Below, one piece after another: positions 17,436 through 26,844 of a stretch of 64,000 nt of DNA. Each line of letters starts with the position of its first letter. The first letter of the stretch is position 1. The stretch is taken from the NCBI GenBank assembly GCA_030038535.1, contig JASHSV010000307.1:33389-97388 (forward strand), read 5' to 3'. The notes under the pieces were generated by a model. The model was given only the letters and a program-made list of their open reading frames with translations. It searched no databases and had not been told where the DNA came from. The position numbers were made by a program, and so were the translations under genes. The DNA is from Candidatus Acidiferrales bacterium. Lineage in GTDB: Bacteria; Acidobacteriota; Terriglobia; Acidiferrales; UBA7541.

Positions 17436-19907
17436 CTATTCGTACCGCAGCGCCGTCAGAGGGTCCACCCGCGTCGCGCGCCGCGCGGGCACGTAGCAGG
17501 CCACCAGCGCAATCACCCCCACCGCCACCGCCGTCCCCGCCAAAACCACCGGGTCCGTCACGCCTAGCCCGAACAGCATCGGCGCCAGCAAGCGCCGCAG
17601 AATTAGAATGCCCCCGGCGAGCCCCAGCGCGATTCCCGCCAGCGCCAGCCGCATCCCCTGCCCCACGACTAGCCCGAGCACGTCCCCCGGCTGCGCTCCC
17701 AGGGCCATTCGGATTCCCAGATCGTGTGTTTGCTGAGTCACCGAATACGAGATCACGCCGTAGATTCCCACCCCGGCAAGCGCCGTGGCCAGTCCGGCAA
17801 ACAAAGCCACCAGTGCCATGCTCAATCGCCGCCGCGACGCCAGCGCCTCCACGTATTGCTCCATCGTTTTGACTTCCGAGACGGGCTGGTCCTTGTCCAC
17901 TGCCTCAACCTCACGCCGTACCGCGGCCGCCAGGCCCATCGGGTCGGAGGCAGTGCGGATCACCAGCCGCATCACCGGAGATGGATTCTGGAGGTAGGGC
18001 ACATAAACGATCGGCGCCTTGGCTTCTCCCACCTGGGATTCCGTTGTGTCGCCCACCACCCCCGCAATCGTGATCCACGACGCGTTCAGCACAGGAAAAA
18101 AGGGCGACGGCGCGTCCACCCGGAACTCGATTTGTTTTCCCGTAGGATCCCCATCACGGAAAAACTCCCGCGCAAACGCCTGGTTCACCACCGCTACTGG
18201 CTGCCGCTGTTCCGCGTCCGCATCCGACAGCTCGCGCCCCTGGAGCAGCGGAATCCGCATCGTCGAAAAGTAGCGTGCATCCACGGCGCGGAATTGCGTC
18301 ACCAGTTCCTCGCCCCGGGCGCGCGGCGCCGCTCCCGCAATCTGGAAGTTGATGTGTCCGATCCACCCGGTGAGCGGCAGATAATTGACCATTCCCGCCG
18401 ATTCCACGCCCGCCAGCGCCCTCACCCGCTCGTCCACCTGGCGGAAGAACGACGCGAACTGCGCCGCCTGCTCGTAGCGGTACGACGGCAGGCTGATTTG
18501 CATCGTCAGCAGATTTTGCGGATCGTACCCCAGCTTCTCCGACAGCACGTTCACAAAGCTCCGCGCCAGCAGCCCCGCGCCCGCCAGCAGCAGCAGCGAG
18601 ATCGCCATTTCGATCACCACCAGCCCGCTGCGCACCCAGTTCCCTCGCCGGCCTCCCGCGCCGCCTCGCCCGCCTTCCTTCAGCGCCTCGCTCAGTCGGG
18701 ATTGCGATACCTGGAACGCCGGCGCCAGCCCGAACAGGATCCCCGTGCCGATGGAAACCGCCAGCGTAAACAGCAGCACGTCCGTGTCGATTCGGATCGT
18801 CCGCGCAAAGGGGATTTCGTACTGGCTGCCCGCCGCCGGCAAAAACAGAGGCAGCAGCCTCAGCCCGCCGAATCCCAGCGCCAGCCCCAAGGCCCCCCCG
18901 CACACGCCCAGCAGCACGCTCTCCGTCAGCACCTGTAGCAGCAGCCGGCCCCGTCCCGCGCCCAGCGACGAGCGCACGGCCATCTCCCGCTCCCGTGAAC
19001 TGGCGCGCGAGAGCAACAGATTCGCGATGTTCACGCACGCGATCAGCAGCACCAGCCCCGCCACCGCTAGCAGCATCTCCAGCGCCGGCCGCAGCGCCTG
19101 CGTTGCTTCCGAGTGCATCGCCGCCACGCGCGCATCAAACGTGGGATCTGCCGCCGGATACTCCTCGTGGAGCTGCCGCACGATGGCTTTTATGTCCGCG
19201 TCGGCCTGCGCGATGGTTACTCCGGGCTTCATCAGCCCGAAGACGATCAGCACGTGCTGCTCCCGGTTCATGTTTCCGCTGTCGAAGGTAAACGGCATCC
19301 ACAGGTCGTACTCCCACCCCGAGTTTCCCCACAGGTTGAAGTCGGGCGGCAGCACCCCGATTACCGTGTACGGCTTGTCGTCCACCGTGATGCTGCGGCC
19401 CAGCGCGTCCGATCGCCCGCCGAAATGTTCCTGCCAGAACCGGTAGCTCAGCAGGGCCACCTGCCCGTGCCCGGGAAGCTCTTCTTCGGGCAGGAAAACT
19501 CGGCCGATCACGGGAGTCACACGGAACACATCAAAAAAGTTTGCCGAAGCCCTCGCTCCCCACACCTGTGCCGGTTCCGCCGTCCCCGCCAGGTTGTAAT
19601 ATCCAGAGGTCCACCCCGCCAATTGCTCGAAGCTGTGATTTCGCGCCTTCCAGTCCAGGTATTCGGCCGCTGAGGCCGCCCCGCGCGTGTAATTCAGCCG
19701 CCGCTCCACCTTCCGCACCATCACAATGCGGTCCGAATCGGGGAACGGGAGTGGACGCAGCAGCACCGCGTTCACCACGCTGAAGATCGCCGCGTTCGCG
19801 CCGATTCCCAGCCCCAGCGTGATGAGCGCCACGGCGGAAAACGCCGGGTTGCGCACCAATCCCCGCAGCCCGAATTTCACGTCTCTCCAGAAGTAGTCCC
19901 CGCCCAT
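17436..19907 (-). CDS. MacB/FtsX-type ABC transporter permease
   Basis: LRGLVRNPAFSAVALITLGLGIGANAAIFSVVNAVLLRPLPF; two FtsX-type TM blocks with C-terminal ...VDPLTALRYE. Start placed at MGGDYFW (19907). Confidence 0.92.
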   Translation of the reverse strand: MGGDYFWRDVKFGLRGLVRNPAFSAVALITLGLGIGANAAIFSVVNAVLLRPLPFPDSDRIVMVRKVERRLNYTRGAASAAEYLDWKARNHSFEQLAGWTSGYYNLAGTAEPAQVWGARASANFFDVFRVTPVIGRVFLPEEELPGHGQVALLSYRFWQEHFGGRSDALGRSITVDDKPYTVIGVLPPDFNLWGNSGWEYDLWMPFTFDSGNMNREQHVLIVFGLMKPGVTIAQADADIKAIVRQLHEEYPAADPTFDARVAAMHSEATQALRPALEMLLAVAGLVLLIACVNIANLLLSRASSREREMAVRSSLGAGRGRLLLQVLTESVLLGVCGGALGLALGFGGLRLLPLFLPAAGSQYEIPFARTIRIDTDVLLFTLAVSIGTGILFGLAPAFQVSQSRLSEALKEGGRGGAGGRRGNWVRSGLVVIEMAISLLLLAGAGLLARSFVNVLSEKLGYDPQNLLTMQISLPSYRYEQAAQFASFFRQVDERVRALAGVESAGMVNYLPLTGWIGHINFQIAGAAPRARGEELVTQFRAVDARYFSTMRIPLLQGRELSDADAEQRQPVAVVNQAFAREFFRDGDPTGKQIEFRVDAPSPFFPVLNASWITIAGVVGDTTESQVGEAKAPIVYVPYLQNPSPVMRLVIRTASDPMGLAAAVRREVEAVDKDQPVSEVKTMEQYVEALASRRRLSMALVALFAGLATALAGVGIYGVISYSVTQQTHDLGIRMALGAQPGDVLGLVVGQGMRLALAGIALGLAGGILILRRLLAPMLFGLGVTDPVVLAGTAVAVGVIALVACYVPARRATRVDPLTALRYE

Positions 19908-20165
19908 GCCCAAGCCGCCCGCTGCCTCTGCGGGCGCTCTCCTCTCGCACTCCACTCGCGGCGCGGCCGATACTACTACAGTTCGCGGGGCGCAGAAGGG
20001 CGGGCATTATCGAAGTTGTGTATGACAAACACCTAACGGCAGGCCGCTTCCGGCCTCTTTGTGCAGCGTTCCCGATTGTTCGCTCTGCTGGTTGTCAGCC
20101 GCGCCCGTCGCGCCTACGATTCCTCTCGCGGCTCATCGCACGGAGAAAAGCATCCGGGAGCACCC

Positions 20166-20813
20166 ATGCCCCAAATCAGAGTCCACGCGTTTGGGATTTC
20201 CATCGATGGCTTCGGCGCTGGTCCCGGCCAAAGCCTCGAAAGTCCGCTCGGCATCGGCGGCTTGGCGCTGTTCGGCTGGATGTTTGCCACACGCACCTTC
20301 GAGCGCCGCATCGGCAAGGAAGGCGGGACAACGGGAGTTGACGATGATTTCGTCGCGCGCAGCTTCCACAACGTCGGCGCCTGGATCATGGGCCGCAACA
20401 TGTTCGGCCCGGTTCGCGGCCCCTGGCCCGACGAGTCCTGGAAAGGCTGGTGGGGCGAAGATCCGCCCTTCCATACGCCCGTCTTCGTCCTCACCCACCA
20501 TGAGCGCGCCTCGATTCCCATGGCCGGCGAAACCACCTTTCATTTCGTCACCGGCGGAATCCACGAAGCCCTCGAGCGCGCCTCCGCTGTGGCAAACGGG
20601 AAAGACATTCGCATCGGCGGCGGCGTCTCCACCATCCAGCAGTTTCTTCGCGCTCGACTCATTGACGATCTGCATCTCGCCATCGCGCCCGTTCTTCTCG
20701 GCTCCGGCGCACCGTTCTTCGCCGGCATCGATCTGCTCCAACTTGGCTACCGCCCGACCGAGCACGTCTCCACGCCCAAAGCCACCCACATCATTCTCAC
20801 GAAACAAAGTTGA
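20166..20813 (+). CDS. Dihydrofolate reductase (RibD-like) family protein
   Basis: MPQIRVHAFGISIDGFGAGPGQSLESPLGIGG ... GGGVSTIQQFLRARLIDDLHLAIAPVLLGSGAPFF. Confidence 0.9.
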   Translation: MPQIRVHAFGISIDGFGAGPGQSLESPLGIGGLALFGWMFATRTFERRIGKEGGTTGVDDDFVARSFHNVGAWIMGRNMFGPVRGPWPDESWKGWWGEDPPFHTPVFVLTHHERASIPMAGETTFHFVTGGIHEALERASAVANGKDIRIGGGVSTIQQFLRARLIDDLHLAIAPVLLGSGAPFFAGIDLLQLGYRPTEHVSTPKATHIILTKQS

Positions 20814-20870
20814 ATCGCCGCGCGCCTACCATCCCGGCAAGTCGCGTCTGCGAGTTATAATTCGGACTGC

Positions 20871-20960
20871 GGAGGGGTGGGTGAGCGGTTTAAACCGGCG
20901 GTCTTGAAAACCGTTAGGCCCGTGAGGGTCTCGGGGGTTCGAATCCCTCCCCCTCCGCCA
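20871..20960 (+). tRNA. tRNA-Ser(TGA), CCA encoded
   Basis: GGAGGGG acceptor, anticodon loop CTTGAAA, long variable arm, GGTTCGAATCC, CCCCTCC-G-CCA. Confidence 0.96.
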
Positions 20961-21268
20961 CCCTTTCCGACCAGGAAAGGGTGTCCTGCCTGCCCGCCGA
21001 AGTCTTGGCGAAGGCGGGCCATCAGCTAAGAATCACCAGTCGCCGCCTACTACGACAAAAAATCCCCTTTTTTTCGATTTTATACGGGGTAGGAATCTCG
21101 GCCGGTTTCTCCTACTCTCCCGCCATGGACGCGTTCACCACCCACTCCCCGAGACTTGCATCCCAGCCACGCTCGTCGATTCCTTCTCTGCTCTTCACCA
21201 GTCAGCAGCCACTAGTCACCAGCCACTGCACAGCTAACTCCTTTAGATTGCACATTTACATCCCTCAT

Positions 21269-21283
21269 GGGGGGGGGGGGGGG
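21269..21283 (+). repeat. 15-nt poly-G homopolymer
   Basis: Direct reading: tccctcat(g)15acatgtt. Confidence 0.95.
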
Positions 21284-21364
21284 ACATGTTGCGGGATACG
21301 GACCCGGCGCATCCCTGACACGATGAACCAACCAAGCCCTGCTCGTCCGGCATTGGCCTTTGCG

Positions 21365-21865
21365 CTAGCGAACCGCTCGCATCTCGCGCTCTCTGCGCTT
21401 CTCACGCCGCCGGTAGGTAATTTCAACCGTAAATTGAATCCTCTTCTCCCTCGTCTCCGGCCGCGCCGCCCGGCAGATCCAGTCGATGATGTGGTTCTGC
21501 TTTCCCGGCGCAAACTTCTCGAAGTGCTCCAGCACCCCTTCACCCCGCAGCGCCGTCTTCAAATCCTCAGGAATCACCACCCTCAAGGGTCGGGTGTGCA
21601 CCCGGATATGAACTCGTACCATGTCCCCGGTGCTTGCTTCTGCGATCTCCCGCGTCCGCGCATTCATCCGCAACCGATGTCGGCCGCCTCCGGCGGGGGA
21701 GAGGCTCGCCGTAAACTCCGCCACATTGTTGATGCGCGCGCTCACAGGAACCGGCCCACGTTTTCCAATCGCCTTGCTAATTTCCGCCGGCACTTCGACG
21801 GCGTAGAATCCGCCACGATCCACCTGCACCAGCCGCGCAGCAAACCTGAATACGCGCTCCTTCAT
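21365..21865 (-). CDS. DUF1905 plus YdeI/OmpD-associated domain protein
   Basis: 166 aa; FYAVEVPAEISKAIGKRGPVPVSARINNVAEFTASLSPAGGGRHRLRMNARTREIAEASTGDMVRVHI. Confidence 0.82.
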   Translation of the reverse strand: MKERVFRFAARLVQVDRGGFYAVEVPAEISKAIGKRGPVPVSARINNVAEFTASLSPAGGGRHRLRMNARTREIAEASTGDMVRVHIRVHTRPLRVVIPEDLKTALRGEGVLEHFEKFAPGKQNHIIDWICRAARPETREKRIQFTVEITYRRREKRREREMRAVR

Positions 21866-22036
21866 GGTTGCCCCTTCTTGGTTCCTTCACTTTCCTTTCT
21901 CCTCTGCGCCAACCACTTACCTCTGACCCCTACCTACCGCCTTGAAAAGTACAGGTTAGCCCTTTCTCACAGGCCAGTACCAATAGTACTAGTGTGTCCG
22001 GGCGGACAGGCCGGTAAAGTCCTCGCTCAGGTCCAT

Positions 22037-23881
22037 ATGTCGCTTGCTCTCACTGCTCAGTCTGCAGCCGCCCGGGGTGTGCCGGACTCTCCCCGGAGCT
22101 CGAAGTTTCTATCTCCTTCGTCTGCCGCGGCTTGGATTGCCGCGGGATGGGTTCTGCTGGTCGGCGGCTATGTGGCCGGCGCGCTGCTCATTCCCCCCGG
22201 TGACCGGCTCACTACCTTCGGCGACGTAGTGCAGTGTTTTGTTCCCCTTCTGGCCAACACAGGCCTGCTGCTGAACGCCGCCTCTCCCCGCTGGAGGCAG
22301 AACTGGTTCTGGCTGCTCTTGGCTGCGGGCTGCACGCTCTGGATGGGCGGACAAGTCCTCTGGACGCATTACGAGGTCTTCCTTCACCAGCCCAACCCGA
22401 ATCCATTTCCCGGCGATCCCATTTTCTTCTTCCACACCGTACCCATGATCGCCGCCCTTACGCTCCAGCCGCAAACGCGTCGGACGGAACCCGGCAGGCG
22501 CTACGGCTTGGTGGATTTCGGCCTGCTCCTGATCTGGTGGACCTTCCTCTACTTTTTCTTCGTCGTCCCCTGGCAGTCCGTGATGCCGAAGCGCGACTAC
22601 TACAACGATGCCTTCAATTATCTCTATTTGTTCCAGAACTCGGTTCTTCTGATCGGCCTCGGTGCGTTGAGCTGGAAGACCCGCGGGGCGTGGCGACGCA
22701 CCTACCTCGCGTTGTTCTTTTCGAGCGGCCTGTATCTGTTGGGTTCGACGCTCATCAATGCGGCCCTGGATCGCAACTCCTACCATGCCGGCAGCCTCTA
22801 CGATGTGCCTCTGGTTGCCTCGTTCGCCATGTTCGGAACCGCGGGATTTGTGGCCTATCGCGCATCGGCCGGCGCGGAGGCGCCCGGCGCGGTCTCCACG
22901 CGCAACAGCGCGTGGCCGGAGCGGCTGGCCATGGCCGCGCTCGTTTCCCTGCCACTATTCGCTCTCTGGAACCAGATCTGGAGCGATGCTCCGGTTTCCG
23001 TTCGCCACTATCGCCTGCTGCTCACGTTGGCCATGATGATTCCTTTCGACGCCCTGGTCTTCTGGCGCCAGCACCTCGTCAACTGCGAGCGCCTGGACCT
23101 GCTGCGCACCTCCGAGGAGTCGCTCGAAAACCTGCGGCGCCTCCAGAACCAGTTGGTGCAGACGGAGAAGCTTTCCTCCCTCGGTCAGCTCGCCGCGGGC
23201 GCTGCGCACGAAATCAACAATCCGCTGACGGCCATCCTGGGCTTCACCGATGTTCTCGAAGCCGACCGCGCTCTGGCCCCGCGCTTCCGCACTCTCGTGG
23301 AAAAAATTCGCGCGCAGGCGCTGCGCACCAAGTCTCTCGTCACCAGCCTGCTCAGCTTTGCCCGGCAGGTTCCCGCGGAAAAGGTCCTGCTCGATATCAA
23401 CCAGGTTCTCGCCAGCGCCGTCCAATTGCGCTCGCTCGACCTGCGCGACAAGAACGTCAAGCTCGAGTTCGCTCCCGAGACGCTGCTGCCCGGCGTTCGC
23501 GGCGATCCCAACCAGCTTCTTCAGGTCTTCTTCCACATCATCAATAATGCCGTGGACGCGCTCGAAGAGGTGGGCGGCGGGATTCTCGCCATCCGCACGC
23601 TTCGCGAGCGCCACCGCGCTGTCGTCGAATTCTCCGACACGGGCCGCGGCGTGGAAGACCCCAAGAGGGTGTTCGATCCCTTCTATACCACCAAGCCGGT
23701 GGGCAAAGGTTCGGGCCTGGGACTTTCCATCTGCTACGGGATCGTGCAGGAGCATGGCGGCGAGATTACCTGTTTCAACCGGCCGGAAGGCGGCGCGACC
23801 TTCCGTGTGGAGTTGCCCGTGCTGCCGGTGATTGTGCCGCAGACGGTCGCTTCGTATTACTCGGCTACGAAGAACTCCTGA
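22037..23881 (+). CDS. Membrane sensor histidine kinase
   Basis: N-terminal multi-TM; HisKA AAGAAHEINNPLTAILGF; HATPase VFFHIINNAVDAL, DTGRGVEDPKRVFDPFYTTKPVGKGSGLGLSICYGIVQEHGG. Start at 22037 is a choice within a longer ORF. Confidence 0.92.
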   Translation: MSLALTAQSAAARGVPDSPRSSKFLSPSSAAAWIAAGWVLLVGGYVAGALLIPPGDRLTTFGDVVQCFVPLLANTGLLLNAASPRWRQNWFWLLLAAGCTLWMGGQVLWTHYEVFLHQPNPNPFPGDPIFFFHTVPMIAALTLQPQTRRTEPGRRYGLVDFGLLLIWWTFLYFFFVVPWQSVMPKRDYYNDAFNYLYLFQNSVLLIGLGALSWKTRGAWRRTYLALFFSSGLYLLGSTLINAALDRNSYHAGSLYDVPLVASFAMFGTAGFVAYRASAGAEAPGAVSTRNSAWPERLAMAALVSLPLFALWNQIWSDAPVSVRHYRLLLTLAMMIPFDALVFWRQHLVNCERLDLLRTSEESLENLRRLQNQLVQTEKLSSLGQLAAGAAHEINNPLTAILGFTDVLEADRALAPRFRTLVEKIRAQALRTKSLVTSLLSFARQVPAEKVLLDINQVLASAVQLRSLDLRDKNVKLEFAPETLLPGVRGDPNQLLQVFFHIINNAVDALEEVGGGILAIRTLRERHRAVVEFSDTGRGVEDPKRVFDPFYTTKPVGKGSGLGLSICYGIVQEHGGEITCFNRPEGGATFRVELPVLPVIVPQTVASYYSATKNS

Positions 23882-24047
23882 GCTCGCCGCGCGTTTCGCA
23901 GCGTTCGAGCCCGGGAAAATGGAAGTGCCGAGGGGGGAATGCCGGCTGGCTCAATTGTTCCGGCTCTGACGCGTCTTGCAGGCGCGCAGCCTCTGGACTA
24001 GAGTCGCGGGCCTGAGGTTGGCCCGCCAGTCGGAATGGGGGATTGTC

Positions 24048-26300
24048 ATGAAATCCGCTGCTCGTTTTTCTATCTTGCTGTCATTCGTTTTTGCTGCCTT
24101 CTCCACTGCTGCCCAGACCGCGCGCGATAGCCTGGCCAAACTCGTGGCCTCGCCCGGAGTCTCCGGCTACGAGGGGGTCGCGGGCGGCCCCGCGGAGCTG
24201 ATTCGGCAGCGCATCGAAGCCTTAAAGCCCGCGCCGATCGTGCAAGTGGACCCGATCGGGAACATCACCGTGACAATCCGTGGGAAGGGCCCCGGCCCAA
24301 ACCGATGGTTCGTTGCGCCCCTCGACGAGCCCGGCTACGTCGTCAGCGAGATCAATCCCGAAGGCTTTCTCCGCCTGCAGCGCCTCCCGCAGCAGTCGCC
24401 GCAGTTTCTGTTTGATGCGCTCCGTTTCGCGCAGCAGGTGACCGTGATTACGCGCGACGGCCGCCGTGTTCCGGGCGTCATCGCGGGACTCTCGGTCCAT
24501 CTGCAGCCGGCCCGGCGCGACGCCCCGAAGATGGACCACCTCGACGAGATGTACGTGGACGTCGGCGCCTCGAGCGAGGCAGAGGCGCGCCAGGCCGGTG
24601 TGGACGTACTCGATCCGCTGATCGTCGATCGGCGGCTCTACAATTTGTCGAACGGCCTGCTGGCCGGATCCGCTGCAGGTGACCGCTACGGCGCCGCTGC
24701 CTTGCTCTCGCTGGCCGACGTGCTCACACGCAAGGAATTCTCGGGAACGATCACTCTCTGTTTTGTGACACAACAGTGGCTGGGCGCGCGCGGCCTGCGC
24801 CGTGCGCTCCAAAGCGGCCACGCGGACGAAATGATTTACGTCGGCCGGTTGTCTTCCGCCCGGGCTTCGGGCGCAGCGGTGGCTTCTCCCGAGCCGGGCT
24901 CGGGCGTCCTCATCGGCACCGCCGATCCCGCTAAGCCTCTGGAAGGGCTCGCGGCCGAGATACAGGCTTTGGCGAAAGCTGACGGCGTGAATGTGCAAGC
25001 CGCGCCGGGGCTCTTCCATTTTCCCGCTACACCCCAGGCGCCCGAGCTACCTGCCCGGTTTGTCCAACTCGCGCTCCCGCTCGCCTGGCCCGTCACACCC
25101 ATTGAAACGATTTCCGGATCCGACCTGGATTCGCTTGTAAGTCTGCTGGACCATGCGGTGCCCGGGAAAATTCTGTCTCCGCCGGGGCCCGGAGGCGGCG
25201 TCGCGGACGGACACTACCACCCCGCGCACACTCCACTCCCTGTCGAGGAGATTTTGCGGAGGCTATCGCTCGTCTACGGCGCGAGCGGGCATGAGGCGCT
25301 GGTTCGCGATGAAGTGAAAAATCTGCTTCCCGAGTGGGCCAAGCCGGAAACCGACGACGCGGGCAATCTGGTCTTGCATTTCGGCGGCGCGAACCCCGGA
25401 GCGCCCGGCTCCGCGGCGCCCGTCGTATTCGTCGCGCACCTGGACGAAATCGGTTACGAGGTCAAATCCATCAGCGATGATGGCCGGCTCGAAGTCGCAG
25501 AACTGGGAGGCGGCTCGCCGCAGTATTTCGTGGGCCATCCCGTTCTGGTACACAGCCAGAATCAGACCTACGACGGCGTGATTGAGCTGCCTGACGGTTG
25601 GGACACGGCGCAGTTCATCTGGCCAAATTTTCGAGGCGATGCACGCGCGCGCGTGGACGTGGGCGCACGCAGCCGCGCGGAGGCCGAGGCGCTAGGCATC
25701 AAGCCGGGAGATTGGATCACTATCCAGAAGGAGTACCATCAGCTCGCCGGCACGCGTGTAAATGCCCGCAGCTTCGACGACCGGGTCGGCTGCACCGCCC
25801 TCGTTGCTGCGGCGTGGAAACTCGGCCCGGAAATTCGCGGCCGGGACGTGACTTTTGTCTGGTCCACCGAGGAGGAGGTCGGCCTGCGCGGCGCCGCTAA
25901 GTTTGCGGAACGCACAGCGGCTGCGGCGGCAGGAAATCCGCCGTTCCGGACCGTGTACGCCATCGATACCTTCGTCAGTTCGGATTCGCCGTTGGAAAAT
26001 CCGCGCTTCGCTCACGCGCTGCTGGGTCAGGGCTTCGTCGTGCGCGCCGTGGATAGCTCCAACGTAGTGCCGCGCGAGCAGGTGGACCGCGTGGTGGCCC
26101 TCGCGCGCGAGCACCACATTCCCGTGCAGTATGGCGCCACCGGCGGAGGCAACGACGGCTCCATGTTTACGCGCTTCGGCGTGGTGGACGTGGCGCTTGG
26201 CTGGCCGCTCCGCTATTCGCACTCGCCCGCCGAGGTCGTCGACACGCGCGACGTCCACGCGCTGGCCGACATTGTTGTGGAATTGGCCAGGGCGGATTAG
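24048..26300 (+). CDS. Tandem M42-like metallopeptidase with degenerate N-terminal copy, exported
   Basis: Signal peptide; C-terminal M42 domain intact (VFVAHLDEIGYEV, RSFDDRVGC, VWSTEEEVGLRGA, YSHSPAEVVD); N-terminal half resembles it without catalytic residues. Confidence 0.88.
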   Translation: MKSAARFSILLSFVFAAFSTAAQTARDSLAKLVASPGVSGYEGVAGGPAELIRQRIEALKPAPIVQVDPIGNITVTIRGKGPGPNRWFVAPLDEPGYVVSEINPEGFLRLQRLPQQSPQFLFDALRFAQQVTVITRDGRRVPGVIAGLSVHLQPARRDAPKMDHLDEMYVDVGASSEAEARQAGVDVLDPLIVDRRLYNLSNGLLAGSAAGDRYGAAALLSLADVLTRKEFSGTITLCFVTQQWLGARGLRRALQSGHADEMIYVGRLSSARASGAAVASPEPGSGVLIGTADPAKPLEGLAAEIQALAKADGVNVQAAPGLFHFPATPQAPELPARFVQLALPLAWPVTPIETISGSDLDSLVSLLDHAVPGKILSPPGPGGGVADGHYHPAHTPLPVEEILRRLSLVYGASGHEALVRDEVKNLLPEWAKPETDDAGNLVLHFGGANPGAPGSAAPVVFVAHLDEIGYEVKSISDDGRLEVAELGGGSPQYFVGHPVLVHSQNQTYDGVIELPDGWDTAQFIWPNFRGDARARVDVGARSRAEAEALGIKPGDWITIQKEYHQLAGTRVNARSFDDRVGCTALVAAAWKLGPEIRGRDVTFVWSTEEEVGLRGAAKFAERTAAAAAGNPPFRTVYAIDTFVSSDSPLENPRFAHALLGQGFVVRAVDSSNVVPREQVDRVVALAREHHIPVQYGATGGGNDGSMFTRFGVVDVALGWPLRYSHSPAEVVDTRDVHALADIVVELARAD

Positions 26301-26318
26301 AGGGATTGCTTGATGGAT

Positions 26319-26636
26319 CTACGCGTCGGTTCCGGCTGCGTTCACGTACGCTTCGATGCGCCGCCGGTCCGCTTCCGTCAACTCGAGAAAGCGGATGCCC
26401 ATGAACGACCCGGGCAACACGTGCTGCACCACGCCGATGGCGTGCACCGGCAAGAGCTCACCGGGGAGCTGGAACTCCAGCCGGAGCTGCGCGCCTTCGC
26501 CCAGCGTTTTTTCCGTCTTCACCAGCATGCCGCCGGCGCTGATGTTGCGACCCTCGACCGAGTACGGCTGGCCCGCGGCCTCCGCGCGCACCACCGCGGT
26601 CAGGGGAACACGCCGGAATTTTCGCTTCTCTACCAT
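26319..26636 (-). CDS. PilZ domain protein
   Basis: MVEKRKFRRVPLTAVVRAEAAGQPYSVEGRNISAGGMLVKTE...MGIRFLEL; start at MVEKRKF (26636). Confidence 0.85.
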   Translation of the reverse strand: MVEKRKFRRVPLTAVVRAEAAGQPYSVEGRNISAGGMLVKTEKTLGEGAQLRLEFQLPGELLPVHAIGVVQHVLPGSFMGIRFLELTEADRRRIEAYVNAAGTDA

Positions 26637-26844
26637 TTCTGTATTGCTATCGGCTGCGATCGGAGAATTCTTTTCCCTGCGTCCGCTCCGCGCTCTCGTC
26701 GCGGAGGCGATGGTAACACGCGCGCGCGCCGGCGCGCACGCGTGCGCGAATTGTTCGAGCGTATAATCCGCGCGAGAACACGCGGTCTGCATCAGGCAGT
26801 GTGCAGTGCCTTGTGACAGTTTCCGCCGGCGTTTGGAGGAGACC

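Noticed and set aside
15426-17567. 713-aa plus-strand ORF
   Set aside because: Antisense to the M20 dipeptidase and out of frame with the PilZ gene; low-complexity translation.
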